Origin: Candidatus Stoquefichus massiliensis AP9
GTDB lineage: Bacteria > Bacillota_I > Bacilli_A > Erysipelotrichales > Coprobacillaceae
Reading direction: 5' to 3'
Assembly: GCF_000455285.1 (NCBI RefSeq)
Contig: NZ_HG005292.1
Coordinates: forward strand, 125,029-157,385
Length of the DNA: 32,357 nt
The notes under the pieces are model-generated. The model was not told the origin of the DNA, did no database searches, and was given only the letters and a program-made list of their open reading frames with translations. The position numbers were made by a program, and so were the translations under genes. The first letter of the stretch is position 1, and every line of letters starts with the position of its first letter. Of this stretch, positions 1-8,175 are shown piece after piece.

Positions 1-293
1 TGATAGTTTATTTTGGAAAACATAATAAAACACAGTATTTCTACCAATAGTTTTTTTCTTACAGATATATCTTCATATTTATAAATATCTTCTTTTCTAA
101 TTATAGGACCTATATGAATATTTTGCTGACTATAACCTAAATAATCTATATGTTCTAATAATTTATTCAAATTTTGACTTATATCCTGACTTTGATTATG
201 AAACACAAGCGTTAAAATGTAAAAAGGAGACTGGTAATCATATTCACCAAAGTCTTCTGATTCATCAATAAAAAAGAACAATTCTTTCCTCAT
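1..293 (-). CDS. DUF3800 domain protein, N-terminal part (runs off left edge)
   Basis: Reading the minus strand from the ATG at 293 gives about 97 residues without a stop up to the window edge. It begins MRKELFFFIDESEDFGEYDY and continues with SPFYILTLVF. The hydrophobic strand followed by IDES-D-G near the N-terminus is typical of DUF3800, a family with a proposed RNase H-like metal-binding fold (family knowledge; here only the first acidic motif is visible). The usual Gly after IDES is Glu. The frame stays open upstream, so a GTG at 308 is an alternative start; neither has a good Shine-Dalgarno. The gene follows its own promoter and a structured leader. DUF3800 genes are known neighbours of several conserved RNA motifs. 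Function is unknown, and links to defence or mobile elements are only hypotheses. Confidence 0.75.
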   Translation of the reverse strand, partial: MRKELFFFIDESEDFGEYDYQSPFYILTLVFHNQSQDISQNLNKLLEHIDYLGYSQQNIHIGPIIRKEDIYKYEDISVRKKLLVEILCFIMFSKINY

Positions 294-346
294 AAATATA
301 ATCTTCACATATCCATAGTTGTTATTTTTATATTTATAAGAAAAGT

Positions 347-413
347 AGAGGGGACACACACCTCTGATGAGAATTTCTCACTTCCTGGTGGACCCCAATG
401 TCTTTCAACCAGC
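347..413 (-). ncRNA. Structured leader RNA upstream of the DUF3800 gene
   Basis: The predicted transcript starts near 413. It can form a hairpin CUGGU (412-408) with ACCAG (389-385), whose loop carries GGGG (396-393) complementary to CCCC (353-350) downstream, giving a possible H-type pseudoknot. Between them lies a hairpin GUGAG/CUCAU (381-377 with 371-367) with an AAAUU loop. Alternative pairings exist: CACC (390-387) with GGUG (362-359), and AGAGG (365-361) with CCUCU (351-347). Weinberg and colleagues described a series of DUF3800-associated RNA motifs, and this position and size would fit one. Membership was not tested. Confidence 0.5.
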
Positions 414-418
414 CCTTT

Positions 419-446
419 ATATTACAGTGTTATCATATCATAACAA
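419..446 (-). promoter_or_regulatory. Promoter for DUF3800 leader, with inverted repeat between the boxes
   Basis: On the minus strand TTGTTA (446-441) and TAATAT (424-419) are separated by 16 bases, and GGG of the leader follows directly. The spacer region holds an inverted repeat TGTTAT-N6-ATAACA (428-445), a possible operator. Confidence 0.45.
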
Positions 447-462
447 ATCTATTACTTCACTT

Positions 463-1362
463 TTAGCCATTTTTATTCAAACTTTTATTATTAAATATTA
501 ATATAATGATAAAAGAATTTTCCTCAATATCAGCCTTTACTGCTCCACCCATTTTCTCCATGAGTTCTTTCACAATAGCTAACCCAAGTCCCGAAGAAGA
601 ATGACTTCTAGATTGATCCGCTTTATAAAATCTATCAAAAATATGATCAATATCAGGTTGTTCTCCTTTTTTGATTGTGTTTTTGAAAATAAGTTTATCA
701 TGATCTTGAATAATGATTAAATCTCCTATCCCATGTAACAAAGCATTATTGATGAGATTACGCAAAATTCTTTCTATTGCTTCTTGATTGATAATACATT
801 CCATCGATTCATCTTGAAATTGAAGTGTTGGTTCCTGATTGTTTTTTTCAAAAAGATGATAGAAAGAGAATAAAATTTTGGTGAGAATCGGATAAATTGT
901 TATTTTCTCACATTCTAATACATAAGACTTTGATATGAGTTTTGTATAAAGAAATAATTCTTCTAATAATCTCTTTAACTCTTCCATCCTTTCAATAGAA
1001 ATATCCAGATACCTTTGTTTTTTAGCATCATCATGGCACTCCTTTAACATATGCATATAACCCATTGAACTTGTTAGTGGTGTTCTTAAATCATGTGCCA
1101 TATTTTGGATCGTCATTTTTAGCTGTTCTTCTGCATACATAAATGTCATCTGTTTTTGTTGGTATTCATCTAACATTATTTCTAATTGATGATAAAGTGT
1201 GTCAAATGGCTTTGTATGAACTTGTGCCATTAATTGGATATGACTTCCTTCTTGTTTGATCTCGAGTTGTTTAGAAATATTATAAATTTCACGATGAATA
1301 CGCGCTATATAAATAATCAATCCAATAATGGCAAGAATCAAAATCACTACAAGATAAATCAT
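463..1362 (-). CDS. Sensor histidine kinase with minimal N-terminal sensor
   Basis: A 299-residue membrane kinase. Residues 1-20 form one hydrophobic segment, followed by a short linker and a DHp domain with phosphoacceptor His90 in NMAHDLRTPLTSS. The catalytic domain has N-box NLINNALLHG (about 202-211), F-box FDRFYKAD (242-249) and G-box SSSGLGLAIV (255-264). There is no extracellular sensor domain, as in kinases that take their signal from a partner ABC transporter. It is the last gene of the operon, 14 bases after the permease, with a clear ribosome site (AGGAGTGAGGAT before ATG). The likely partner is the OmpR-type regulator at the head of the operon. The signal cannot be read from sequence. 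Confidence 0.9.
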   Translation of the reverse strand: MIYLVVILILAIIGLIIYIARIHREIYNISKQLEIKQEGSHIQLMAQVHTKPFDTLYHQLEIMLDEYQQKQMTFMYAEEQLKMTIQNMAHDLRTPLTSSMGYMHMLKECHDDAKKQRYLDISIERMEELKRLLEELFLYTKLISKSYVLECEKITIYPILTKILFSFYHLFEKNNQEPTLQFQDESMECIINQEAIERILRNLINNALLHGIGDLIIIQDHDKLIFKNTIKKGEQPDIDHIFDRFYKADQSRSHSSSGLGLAIVKELMEKMGGAVKADIEENSFIIILIFNNKSLNKNG

Positions 1363-1376
1363 ATCCTCACTCCTCT

Positions 1377-2180
1377 CTAAACATCCTTCTTTGACAATCC
1401 AAAAATACTAACTGTTGTGTATAATATTGTAAAACCTCCAATAACCAAGAATAACCTCAATAATGAAGTCACATCTAATATTGGAATAAGATCAAGCAAC
1501 CCCGTTACTTGATAAAGTAACGTATAATTCATCAAATCAGCTAAACCTAATATATTTAAAATCGTTGTCACAATCATAATCCATAAACCTGTTGCATAAA
1601 CAATTGCTATGGAAACACATCCTGATTTACTTCTTAACCAAACTGTTAATGCTGTAAACATACTAATAACAGCAATACCAATGAACCATAACAATATCAA
1701 ATATGTAAATATTTCTGTAAAATTATCAACTTTAAAGAAGAATCCTAATCCTAAATTTAAAATCATGAACTCAATAAAACAAACCAGAATTAACCCCATA
1801 ATATATAAACTTTGTACAAGAATCTTACTTGTAATGTAATGCGTTTTATTCACATGAGTACTTAAGACATTTTTAATAAAACCTGTCTCTCTTTCATAAC
1901 AATTAAATAAAACAACAAATAATCCTATAATCAAGACATAGAAATTTTGTGTCATTGATAAATGAAAGAACTGTAATATAGATAAAGTTCTCATCTTATC
2001 TACACCTGAAACTTGAAAAATAAACCCATAAGTACTCAACCATTTTTGGATATCTGGATTTAATGCTACATAAACAGCTAAAAACTGAACAGCTAAAATA
2101 AACACAATAACAGCCAAAATTACATATGTTGATTTAGATTTCTGTAATCTTTTCAAATCCATTCTCATTAAATTAATCAT
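1377..2180 (-). CDS. ABC-2 type transporter permease
   Basis: A membrane protein of 267 residues with about six hydrophobic segments, the first at about residues 14-35 and the last before the basic C-terminal tail (GLSKKDV). This layout is that of ABC-2 type permeases of the BcrB/lantibiotic-immunity kind. It lies directly behind its ATPase; the chosen ATG at 2180 overlaps the ATPase stop by 8 bases (ATGATTAA), with GGGTG just upstream. A GTG at 2192 would add four residues. Together with the ATPase, regulator and kinase it suggests export of, or protection from, a membrane-active peptide or similar stress. The substrate is not shown by the sequence. Confidence 0.85.
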   Translation of the reverse strand: MINLMRMDLKRLQKSKSTYVILAVIVFILAVQFLAVYVALNPDIQKWLSTYGFIFQVSGVDKMRTLSILQFFHLSMTQNFYVLIIGLFVVLFNCYERETGFIKNVLSTHVNKTHYITSKILVQSLYIMGLILVCFIEFMILNLGLGFFFKVDNFTEIFTYLILLWFIGIAVISMFTALTVWLRSKSGCVSIAIVYATGLWIMIVTTILNILGLADLMNYTLLYQVTGLLDLIPILDVTSLLRLFLVIGGFTILYTTVSIFGLSKKDV

Positions 2181-3084
2181 ATGAACACCCACTTTCCATC
2201 AAACTCAAGAAATATTCTTCTAAATCCTGATTATGAAAATAGGATGATATAACTGCTATTCCAGCATTGACAAGATGACCAATCACATCCGCTGAATTAA
2301 GTTGACTATAAATATGCAATGTTGTTTGATTCACAACTTCATATTCAATATTCTGATCAATATTTTCTAATATAACACATGCTTTCTGGGCATTATCGAT
2401 TTCAACAGCTAGATATTCTTTACATTTTTCATCTAATTCTTCTTTAGATATCTGTTGTATTAATTGTCCATCTTTGATAATTCCAAATGTTGTAGCAAGC
2501 TTACTCAGCTCTCCTAAGATATGAGAACTGATAATGATTGTCATACCATATTCTTTATTTAATTGAATTAATGTTTCTCTAATTTCTTTAATTCCTTCAG
2601 GATCCAAACCATTAATTGGTTCATCTAAGATTAATAAATCAGGATTTCCTAATAAAGCCAAAGCTATTCCTAGTCTTTGTTTCATTCCCATTGAATAATT
2701 TTTAACCTTTTTCTTACCTGCACTTGTTAAGTGAACCAATGCCAATACATCATAAATTCTCTTTTTATTCGTTATTCCTAATGACAATGCTTGTAATTCT
2801 AAATTATCATATGCATTCATATTGGGATACAAACCTGGTTCTTCAATTAATATTCCAATTCTTTTTCTTGACATTTCATCATGAACAGGTTTTCCAAATA
2901 ATTCAATATTTCCCTCTGTGCTTCTCATTAATCCTGAAATCATTTTTAGAGTTGTTGATTTCCCGGCTCCATTTCTCCCAATAAAACCATAAATATCACC
3001 TTTTTTAACAACCATATCAATATGATCAACAGATAATTGTTGTCCATATTTCTTTGTTAATTTCTTTGTTTTTATAACATCCAT
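2173..3084 (-). CDS. ABC transporter ATP-binding protein (BcrA/lantibiotic-immunity type)
   Basis: A 303-residue ATPase. Walker A is GRNGAGKST (36-44), the region after it reads IGILIEEPGLYPNM as in BcrA-like proteins, the signature is YSMGMKQR (130-137), Walker B LLILDEP (150-156) and the switch His188 lies in IISSH. A C-terminal domain of about 90 residues follows, usual in this family. The start ATG at 3084 has GGAGTTATT before it. It energises the permease encoded directly downstream. The regulator gene precedes it with an 80-base gap, so the order is regulator, ATPase, permease, kinase. Family assignment is firm, substrate unknown. Confidence 0.92.
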   Translation of the reverse strand: MDVIKTKKLTKKYGQQLSVDHIDMVVKKGDIYGFIGRNGAGKSTTLKMISGLMRSTEGNIELFGKPVHDEMSRKRIGILIEEPGLYPNMNAYDNLELQALSLGITNKKRIYDVLALVHLTSAGKKKVKNYSMGMKQRLGIALALLGNPDLLILDEPINGLDPEGIKEIRETLIQLNKEYGMTIIISSHILGELSKLATTFGIIKDGQLIQQISKEELDEKCKEYLAVEIDNAQKACVILENIDQNIEYEVVNQTTLHIYSQLNSADVIGHLVNAGIAVISSYFHNQDLEEYFLSLMESGCSYD

Positions 3085-3164
3085 AATAACTCCTTCCTTT
3101 CTCTTATAAGAATAAAGGATAAGTATTCAACAAACGTAAAGAAATGTTTAAGAAAAGTTAAAGT

Positions 3165-3824
3165 TTACTCAATGAGTTTAAATCCCATTCCCCAAACAGT
3201 TTGAATATAATGATCTGTCCCTGTTGATTTGAGTTTTGTACGAATATTGCTGATATGCACATGTATCGTTTTATCTCCTACAATATATTCATCTTCCCAT
3301 ACATATTCATAAATATTTTCTTTTGAAAAGACTTTTTGTGGATATTGCATCAATAATTCTATAATTTTAAATTCTCGAGATGTCAATTCAACCATTTGAT
3401 GATTAGCAATCATGGTCATTTTATCTATATCAATTTCCCAATCTTTATAATGTAATTGTCTTTGTTGGGTATCTTGATGACGTAATTGAACTTTAACTCT
3501 TGCAAGTAACTCATTAATATCAAAGGGTTTACAAATATAATCATTTGCACCTAATTCTAAAAGATTAACTTTACTTTCAATTTCATTCTTAGCAGATAGA
3601 ACAATAATTTTAGATTTTTTCACAAGATCCTTGATAAGTTCTTCTCCTGAAATTCCTGGTAGCATTAAATCTAGTAATATTAAATCAAAATGCTCCATCT
3701 CTATTAAAAGCTTTCCTTCACTCCCTGAAAAAGCTTGAAAACAAAGATACCCATGATTCTCTAAAAATTCTTTTAACATATTATTAATATGATTATCATC
3801 TTCGATAATAAGTATTTTTTGCAT
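3165..3824 (-). CDS. OmpR/PhoB-family response regulator
   Basis: A 219-residue regulator. The receiver domain has acidic residues E8-D10, phosphoacceptor Asp52 (LILLDLMLPG) and Lys99 (ICKPFD); the C-terminal winged helix has ELTSREFKIIELL and ends VWGMGFKLIE. The frame is open much further upstream, but the start was set at 3824 because AAGGGG lies nine bases before this ATG and the family begins exactly here (MQKILIIEDD). It heads the regulator, ABC transporter, kinase operon and very likely controls it in response to the kinase at 463-1362. Confidence 0.92.
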   Translation of the reverse strand: MQKILIIEDDNHINNMLKEFLENHGYLCFQAFSGSEGKLLIEMEHFDLILLDLMLPGISGEELIKDLVKKSKIIVLSAKNEIESKVNLLELGANDYICKPFDINELLARVKVQLRHQDTQQRQLHYKDWEIDIDKMTMIANHQMVELTSREFKIIELLMQYPQKVFSKENIYEYVWEDEYIVGDKTIHVHISNIRTKLKSTGTDHYIQTVWGMGFKLIE

Positions 3825-3846
3825 ATATTTCATCCCCTTATAACCT

Positions 3847-3875
3847 ATTATAATCTTTACAATTTTATTTGTATA
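3847..3875 (-). promoter_or_regulatory. Promoter of the response regulator/ABC/kinase operon
   Basis: On the minus strand TATACA (3875-3870), 17-base spacer, TATAAT (3852-3847), about 25 bases before the regulator start. Confidence 0.55.
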
Positions 3876-3878
3876 TGA

Positions 3879-3907
3879 GAAAAGCCATAAATGCTTATTT
3901 ATGACTT
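3879..3907 (-). terminator. Terminator of the diguanylate cyclase gene
   Basis: An 11-bp stem (3897-3907 with 3882-3892, one G-U pair) with a four-base loop begins five bases past the stop codon. It is followed by only a short run of T, so strength is uncertain. Confidence 0.6.
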
Positions 3908-3912
3908 TCGCT

Positions 3913-5796
3913 CTAAGAATTATATATTGTAAATGTATTTCTTCCTTTATTCTTAGAAATATATAATGCCATATCTGCTTTCTTATATAAAGAAACAAAG
4001 TCATTTCCATCATCTGGTACAATAGAAATTCCAATACTGGCAGAAATCTTCATGCAATCACCATCAAGACATATCTCTTGATTAAGCACATCTAGTAATC
4101 TTTTGGCTTTTCCTTCGATAGAGTAGAGACTAGATATTGGAATAAACGCTATAAACTCATCGCCACCTAAACGTCCCACAACATCTTGCGTTCTGAAATT
4201 TTCTTTCAATACTCCAGCAAATTGAGTTAAAACATAATCTCCAAATACATGTCCATATAAATCATTTGTACTCTTAAAATTATCTATATCTAAAATGAAA
4301 AAAGCATACATTTGATTTGTATTTTGATTCAACATCCTTTCAATCATTAATTGAATAGATCCTCGATTATAAAGATTTGTTAACTTATCATAACAAGCCA
4401 ACTGTTCCATTTCCAATTCTACTCTTTTTTCATGATCAATTGTTTTTCGATAAGTAAACATATGCACACATTCATCTTCTTTATTATAATAAATAATAGC
4501 ATCTATACGTATCCAATAATAGTTGATACCATCTTGACTTATCATAAAATCATATCTTAAATCAGTATTTCCTAACTCATATTGCTTCAATACATTTTGA
4601 GTACAAAAAGTATCTATATATCCCTTCCTAAACTCTTCTTTAATTTGTTTCTGAGCAATAATTTGAATACCTTCATCATATGGAATTCCTACACTTACTC
4701 CTAAACTTTCAAAGTATCTTTGGGTACTTGTATTAGCAGTACAATTAAGTGTAATATTCAATTCATAAATATTATCGTATAACTGTTCTGTGACTGTTCT
4801 AAAGGCTTCTTCTCGTTGGAGGACTTGTTTATTAAATTCTTTAATAACTTTTGTAACTATAATCAATATTCCAATAATAATAACGATAATAATTAAAATT
4901 GTTCCATAGAGTTGATTTCTAAATGATTGAATAACACTACCATTATCCTGATCTATAACCAAATACCAGGATAAATCATCAATATATCTTGAAACCATAA
5001 AATTATCATTATGTTTTGTATTATAGTTTTTTGTCCAAAATTGATATTTATCTTTATTATAACTTAATATTTCTTCCTTTTTATCTTCTAAATCTTTTAT
5101 CTTAAAATAATCTTCATTTAAGTTCTTTGTTGATATTTGAACTTTTCCATTATTATCAACTAAATATACATTCACCCCAAATTGTTTTTCATACTCTGCA
5201 AAAAGGGTTTGCAATGATTCTAATTTTACACCTACGCCTACAACTGCTGTGACTTTATTTTGATCATCCAGAATTTTACAATTTACAAAGACTGTCATAT
5301 CATCATGTGCAGCTTCATCATTATCTACATTTAAAGAATAATCTTCTTTTGATTCTAGGAATTCATAATACCAGACATTCTCTAAATTATCTTTTGTCAT
5401 CAAACGATCAATACCATTAAAATTATAATAACATTGACTTTCTGTTGAAATTAAAAACACTGAATCATAATTATATTTCTTTTGGTATTGATCTAAATAA
5501 TTAGCAATTGTTTTAGTATAATTCTGATTATTTAACTCTTGATTTTCATTATCAATATATTCTCTTAAAAGACTATCATTTGCCATTGTAAGGGAAACAT
5601 GAATAGGTTTAGCAAAAGCTGTTGTTAATTGATAATAAATACTTTCTGATGTTAATGAAGAGACTTCTTCTATACTTTTGAGTGATGTAGAATAGTTTGC
5701 CTGATAGCTTAATAACGCAGTTGATAAAAATCCAACGACAATAATCAGACATATCAATAAATTTGTTTTGATTAGTACATTGTCTTTTTTATGCAT
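3913..5796 (-). CDS. Membrane diguanylate cyclase with extracellular Cache-like sensor and PAS-like domain
   Basis: A 627-residue protein making cyclic di-GMP from two GTP. A first membrane helix lies at about residues 9-31, then an extracytoplasmic domain of some 260 residues resembling dCache (NNGKVQIST and similar strands), a second helix at about 295-318, a PAS-like region (about 330-455) and a C-terminal GGDEF domain. The active site is intact (GGDEF at 544-548). An inhibitory I-site RxxD (RTQD) stands five residues before it, so product inhibition is likely. The start has GAGGGAATAGT before ATG. It is probably monocistronic, bounded by the terminator at 3879-3907. The ligand of the sensor is unknown. 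Confidence 0.92.
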   Translation of the reverse strand: MHKKDNVLIKTNLLICLIIVVGFLSTALLSYQANYSTSLKSIEEVSSLTSESIYYQLTTAFAKPIHVSLTMANDSLLREYIDNENQELNNQNYTKTIANYLDQYQKKYNYDSVFLISTESQCYYNFNGIDRLMTKDNLENVWYYEFLESKEDYSLNVDNDEAAHDDMTVFVNCKILDDQNKVTAVVGVGVKLESLQTLFAEYEKQFGVNVYLVDNNGKVQISTKNLNEDYFKIKDLEDKKEEILSYNKDKYQFWTKNYNTKHNDNFMVSRYIDDLSWYLVIDQDNGSVIQSFRNQLYGTILIIIVIIIGILIIVTKVIKEFNKQVLQREEAFRTVTEQLYDNIYELNITLNCTANTSTQRYFESLGVSVGIPYDEGIQIIAQKQIKEEFRKGYIDTFCTQNVLKQYELGNTDLRYDFMISQDGINYYWIRIDAIIYYNKEDECVHMFTYRKTIDHEKRVELEMEQLACYDKLTNLYNRGSIQLMIERMLNQNTNQMYAFFILDIDNFKSTNDLYGHVFGDYVLTQFAGVLKENFRTQDVVGRLGGDEFIAFIPISSLYSIEGKAKRLLDVLNQEICLDGDCMKISASIGISIVPDDGNDFVSLYKKADMALYISKNKGRNTFTIYNS

Positions 5797-5912
5797 ACTA
5801 TTCCCTCTCTCATTTATCTTCTTTTTTATATTGTAACCTTTTTAAATCAAAAATGAAAGTGATAATCCCATATAGTACAACCTAATATATTTTTATAAAC
5901 CTCTACATAAAG

Positions 5913-5949
5913 AATAACCTGAAAAATCTTAAACTTTTTTCAGGTTATT
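5913..5949 (-). terminator. Terminator after the marR gene
   Basis: A 14-bp perfect stem (5936-5949 with 5913-5926) around a nine-base loop contains the marR stop codon. The T-rich part lies within the 3' arm, and downstream T residues are few. Confidence 0.65.
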
Positions 5950-6472
5950 GTTCTTTCTTTTGATATTTCATATGTCTTTGATGCCACTCATCCAAAATTT
6001 TATCTAAAGTAGCAGCAAGTTGTTTTCTTTCTTTTTCATCTAGCATATCAAACAAATCTTCATCATTTGATTTTTTATGATGAACTTTATTTATCCCTTT
6101 TTGTGTTAATGATATAATTGATTTTCTTTTATCTTTTTCATCTTTATATCTTTTAATCAAATCTCTTTGTTCTAACTTAGATAAGATTTCACTCAAAGAA
6201 CCAGCTTCTACACCTAATATTTCCTGAAGTTTCTTTTGCGAAATAGAATGATGTTGAGATAAAATATCTAAAATATTTTCTTGTCCTCTTTTCTTACCAG
6301 TTTTATGCATTAGAATATGCCCACATTTCATAAGTTTACTTGTCAAATCTTGTGCTTGCATGAATTCTAGTTGAGAAATATTTTTTCTTTGATAAAAATA
6401 TTGTTTTCCTTTTTCACATTGTAGTAATGTTTTTAAACAATGATTTGGACAGAGTGTACATTTTTCTTCCAT
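5945..6472 (-). CDS. MarR-family regulator with N-terminal cysteine cluster
   Basis: A 175-residue winged-helix repressor. The DNA-binding core is seen in SQKKLQEILGVEAGSLSEIL (helix-turn-helix), the wing KRYKDEKDKRKSIISLTQKG, and a C-terminal dimerisation helix. Before the core is an extension with Cys5, Cys8, Cys12 and Cys19 (CTLCPNHC, then QCEKGK), which could bind a metal or sense redox state; this is inference. The gene is coupled to the MATE pump: the pump's stop TAA and this ATG share one A (TAATG). Two matching palindromes in the pump promoter are probable operators, so it likely represses its own operon, much as MepR controls MepA in staphylococci, though the gene order differs. Confidence 0.88.
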   Translation of the reverse strand: MEEKCTLCPNHCLKTLLQCEKGKQYFYQRKNISQLEFMQAQDLTSKLMKCGHILMHKTGKKRGQENILDILSQHHSISQKKLQEILGVEAGSLSEILSKLEQRDLIKRYKDEKDKRKSIISLTQKGINKVHHKKSNDEDLFDMLDEKERKQLAATLDKILDEWHQRHMKYQKKEQ

Positions 6473-7815
6473 TATGCCTCCTCCACCATGAATGTTTTCA
6501 TTTCTTTTTTAATTAAATACATAGTTATGATAAATGCAATTAAATCTGCAATAGGCACTGCTACAAAAACACCATAAAGACCAAATATCCATGATAAAAT
6601 TAATATCAGTGGTATCAATAACAAACACTGTCTTAAAAGATTTAAGAAACTTGACTGTTTAACCATTCCAATAGCTTGGAAAAAATTTGCACACATCGTT
6701 TGACATCCTACTAATGGTAAACATATAAACCATATTCTAAGTGCTGAACTTCCTAAATCAATGATTTCTTTTTCCTGATTAAACATTGTAATAATCAAAG
6801 CAGGGAATAATTGTATAGCTAAAAATCCAATGACTGCAATAATACTTGCTCCTATTATTGTATATTTCAATGTTTCTTTGACACGGTCAAAACGTTTGGC
6901 TCCAAAGTTATAACTAATAATAGGCTGTTGTCCCTGAGTCATTCCAGTTAATGGCATCAACATCAGTGTTTGAACACTTGTAATAATACCTACGGTTGAG
7001 ATGGCTATATCTCCTCCATATGTTCCTAACGTTCCATTAATCACAATATTTAATAAACTTGTAGACATTTGCATGAGAAAAGCTGGTAATCCAGTTTTCA
7101 TAATCATATATGTAAAATGTTTTTTGAGTTTCATATGCGCAATCTTGCATTGAATTAAACTACGTTTTCCAAACAAGAAAGCCAATTGCCATACCATACT
7201 TAAAAATTGCCCACCAATTGTAGCAAGTGCTGCACCTTCCATTCCCATATGACATTGTACAATCAAAATATAATCAAATAAAATATTAAATCCTGCCCCT
7301 AATAATTGAGACACCATTGCATTTCTTGCATTCCCCTGTGCCCTAGAAAAGTTATTTCCACACATCGCAACACACTGAAAAATAGCCCCATATAGGATAA
7401 TACTTAAATATGCTTTCGCATGTGGCAAGACTTGATCACTTGCACCTAATACTGTTAACATTGGATCCATAAATAAGTTCCCAAATATCATAAATATCAA
7501 TCCAAATACAACAGTAACCATCAAAGCATTTCCCTGATATAACTTAGCATCCTCGTTTTGTTTTGCCCCTAATGCAATTGAAAAACGTGTTGCCCCACCA
7601 ACTCCAGCCATTAAACTTAAAGCCATTAACACCAATGTTACTGGATAAGAAATTGTAATTCCAGCTAATCCTAATGATCCAAGATGCGGTGCATTTCCAA
7701 TAAACATTCTATCAACAATATTATAAATAGCGTTGACAATCATTCCTATCATTGCGGGTACTGATAATTCTATTAATAGTGGTAAAATCTTACCATTTTC
7801 CATATCTTTCTTCAT
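6472..7815 (-). CDS. MATE-family multidrug efflux transporter (MepA-like)
   Basis: A 447-residue membrane protein with about twelve hydrophobic segments in two halves. The N-terminus (PLLIELSVPAMIGMIVNAIY, then VDRMFIG) and LAGITISYP are typical of the MepA/DinF branch of MATE transporters, which expel cationic drugs and dyes by sodium or proton antiport (family knowledge). The length is normal. The start ATG at 7815 is preceded by GAGGAGAGATTAAA. It is the first gene of a two-gene operon with a MarR regulator. Regulation through two AGGTACCT boxes in its promoter is likely. The substrate cannot be told from the sequence. Confidence 0.92.
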   Translation of the reverse strand: MKKDMENGKILPLLIELSVPAMIGMIVNAIYNIVDRMFIGNAPHLGSLGLAGITISYPVTLVLMALSLMAGVGGATRFSIALGAKQNEDAKLYQGNALMVTVVFGLIFMIFGNLFMDPMLTVLGASDQVLPHAKAYLSIILYGAIFQCVAMCGNNFSRAQGNARNAMVSQLLGAGFNILFDYILIVQCHMGMEGAALATIGGQFLSMVWQLAFLFGKRSLIQCKIAHMKLKKHFTYMIMKTGLPAFLMQMSTSLLNIVINGTLGTYGGDIAISTVGIITSVQTLMLMPLTGMTQGQQPIISYNFGAKRFDRVKETLKYTIIGASIIAVIGFLAIQLFPALIITMFNQEKEIIDLGSSALRIWFICLPLVGCQTMCANFFQAIGMVKQSSFLNLLRQCLLLIPLILILSWIFGLYGVFVAVPIADLIAFIITMYLIKKEMKTFMVEEA

Positions 7816-7831
7816 TTTAATCTCTCCTCTT

Positions 7832-7887
7832 TTAGGTACCTAACGAATATAATATAAACTTATTCAAGGCAATTGTCAAGGTACCTT
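7832..7887 (-). promoter_or_regulatory. MATE-marR promoter with two palindromic operators
   Basis: On the minus strand TTGACA (7879-7874), 17-base spacer, TATATT (7856-7851). One palindrome, AAGGTACCTT (7878-7887), overlaps the -35 box. A second, TTAGGTACCTAA (7832-7843), lies at the expected transcription start. They share the core AGGTACCT with centres 45 bp apart, the arrangement expected for a MarR repressor. Confidence 0.8.
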
Positions 7888-8106
7888 ATAAATATCATAT
7901 TTATGTGAAATCGTTTTGTTAATCACAAATACATATAAAACAAACCACATCCTTTTCTATAAATATGAGGGATGATGAAAGATAAAGCTACAGTTTATCA
8001 AATGACTTAAAGTAAGAATAATAATAAATATTTATTCTTCTACTCCAATCTATCAAAATACAATTTTAAAATATACACTCAAATCAAATGTTTTTCATTC
8101 TAATTA
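7888..8106. other. Intergenic stretch with no gene seen
   Basis: AT-rich DNA between the MATE promoter and the terminator of the DUF1048 gene. Only frames of a dozen codons or fewer are present, and no convincing structure was seen. Confidence 0.5.
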
Positions 8107-8147
8107 AAAAGGATAGATTCAGTATATAACTAGAAATCAATCCTTTT
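8107..8147 (-). terminator. Terminator of the PadR/DUF1048 operon
   Basis: Stem of 12 pairs with one A-A mismatch (8135-8147 with 8107-8119) and a 15-base loop; in the minus direction the stem runs into TTTTT. Confidence 0.7.
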
Positions 8148-8175
8148 AAGTTATAATATTATATATATTAATTCT

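Noticed and set aside
361-381. Hammerhead-ribozyme-like CTGATGAG on the plus strand
   Set aside because: The required GAAA after stem II and a matching stem III are absent; the minus-strand leader explains the structure better.
3825-4034. Upstream extension of the response-regulator frame
   Set aside because: It would overlap the end of the cyclase gene and the terminator, lacks a ribosome site, and the family starts at MQKILIIEDD.
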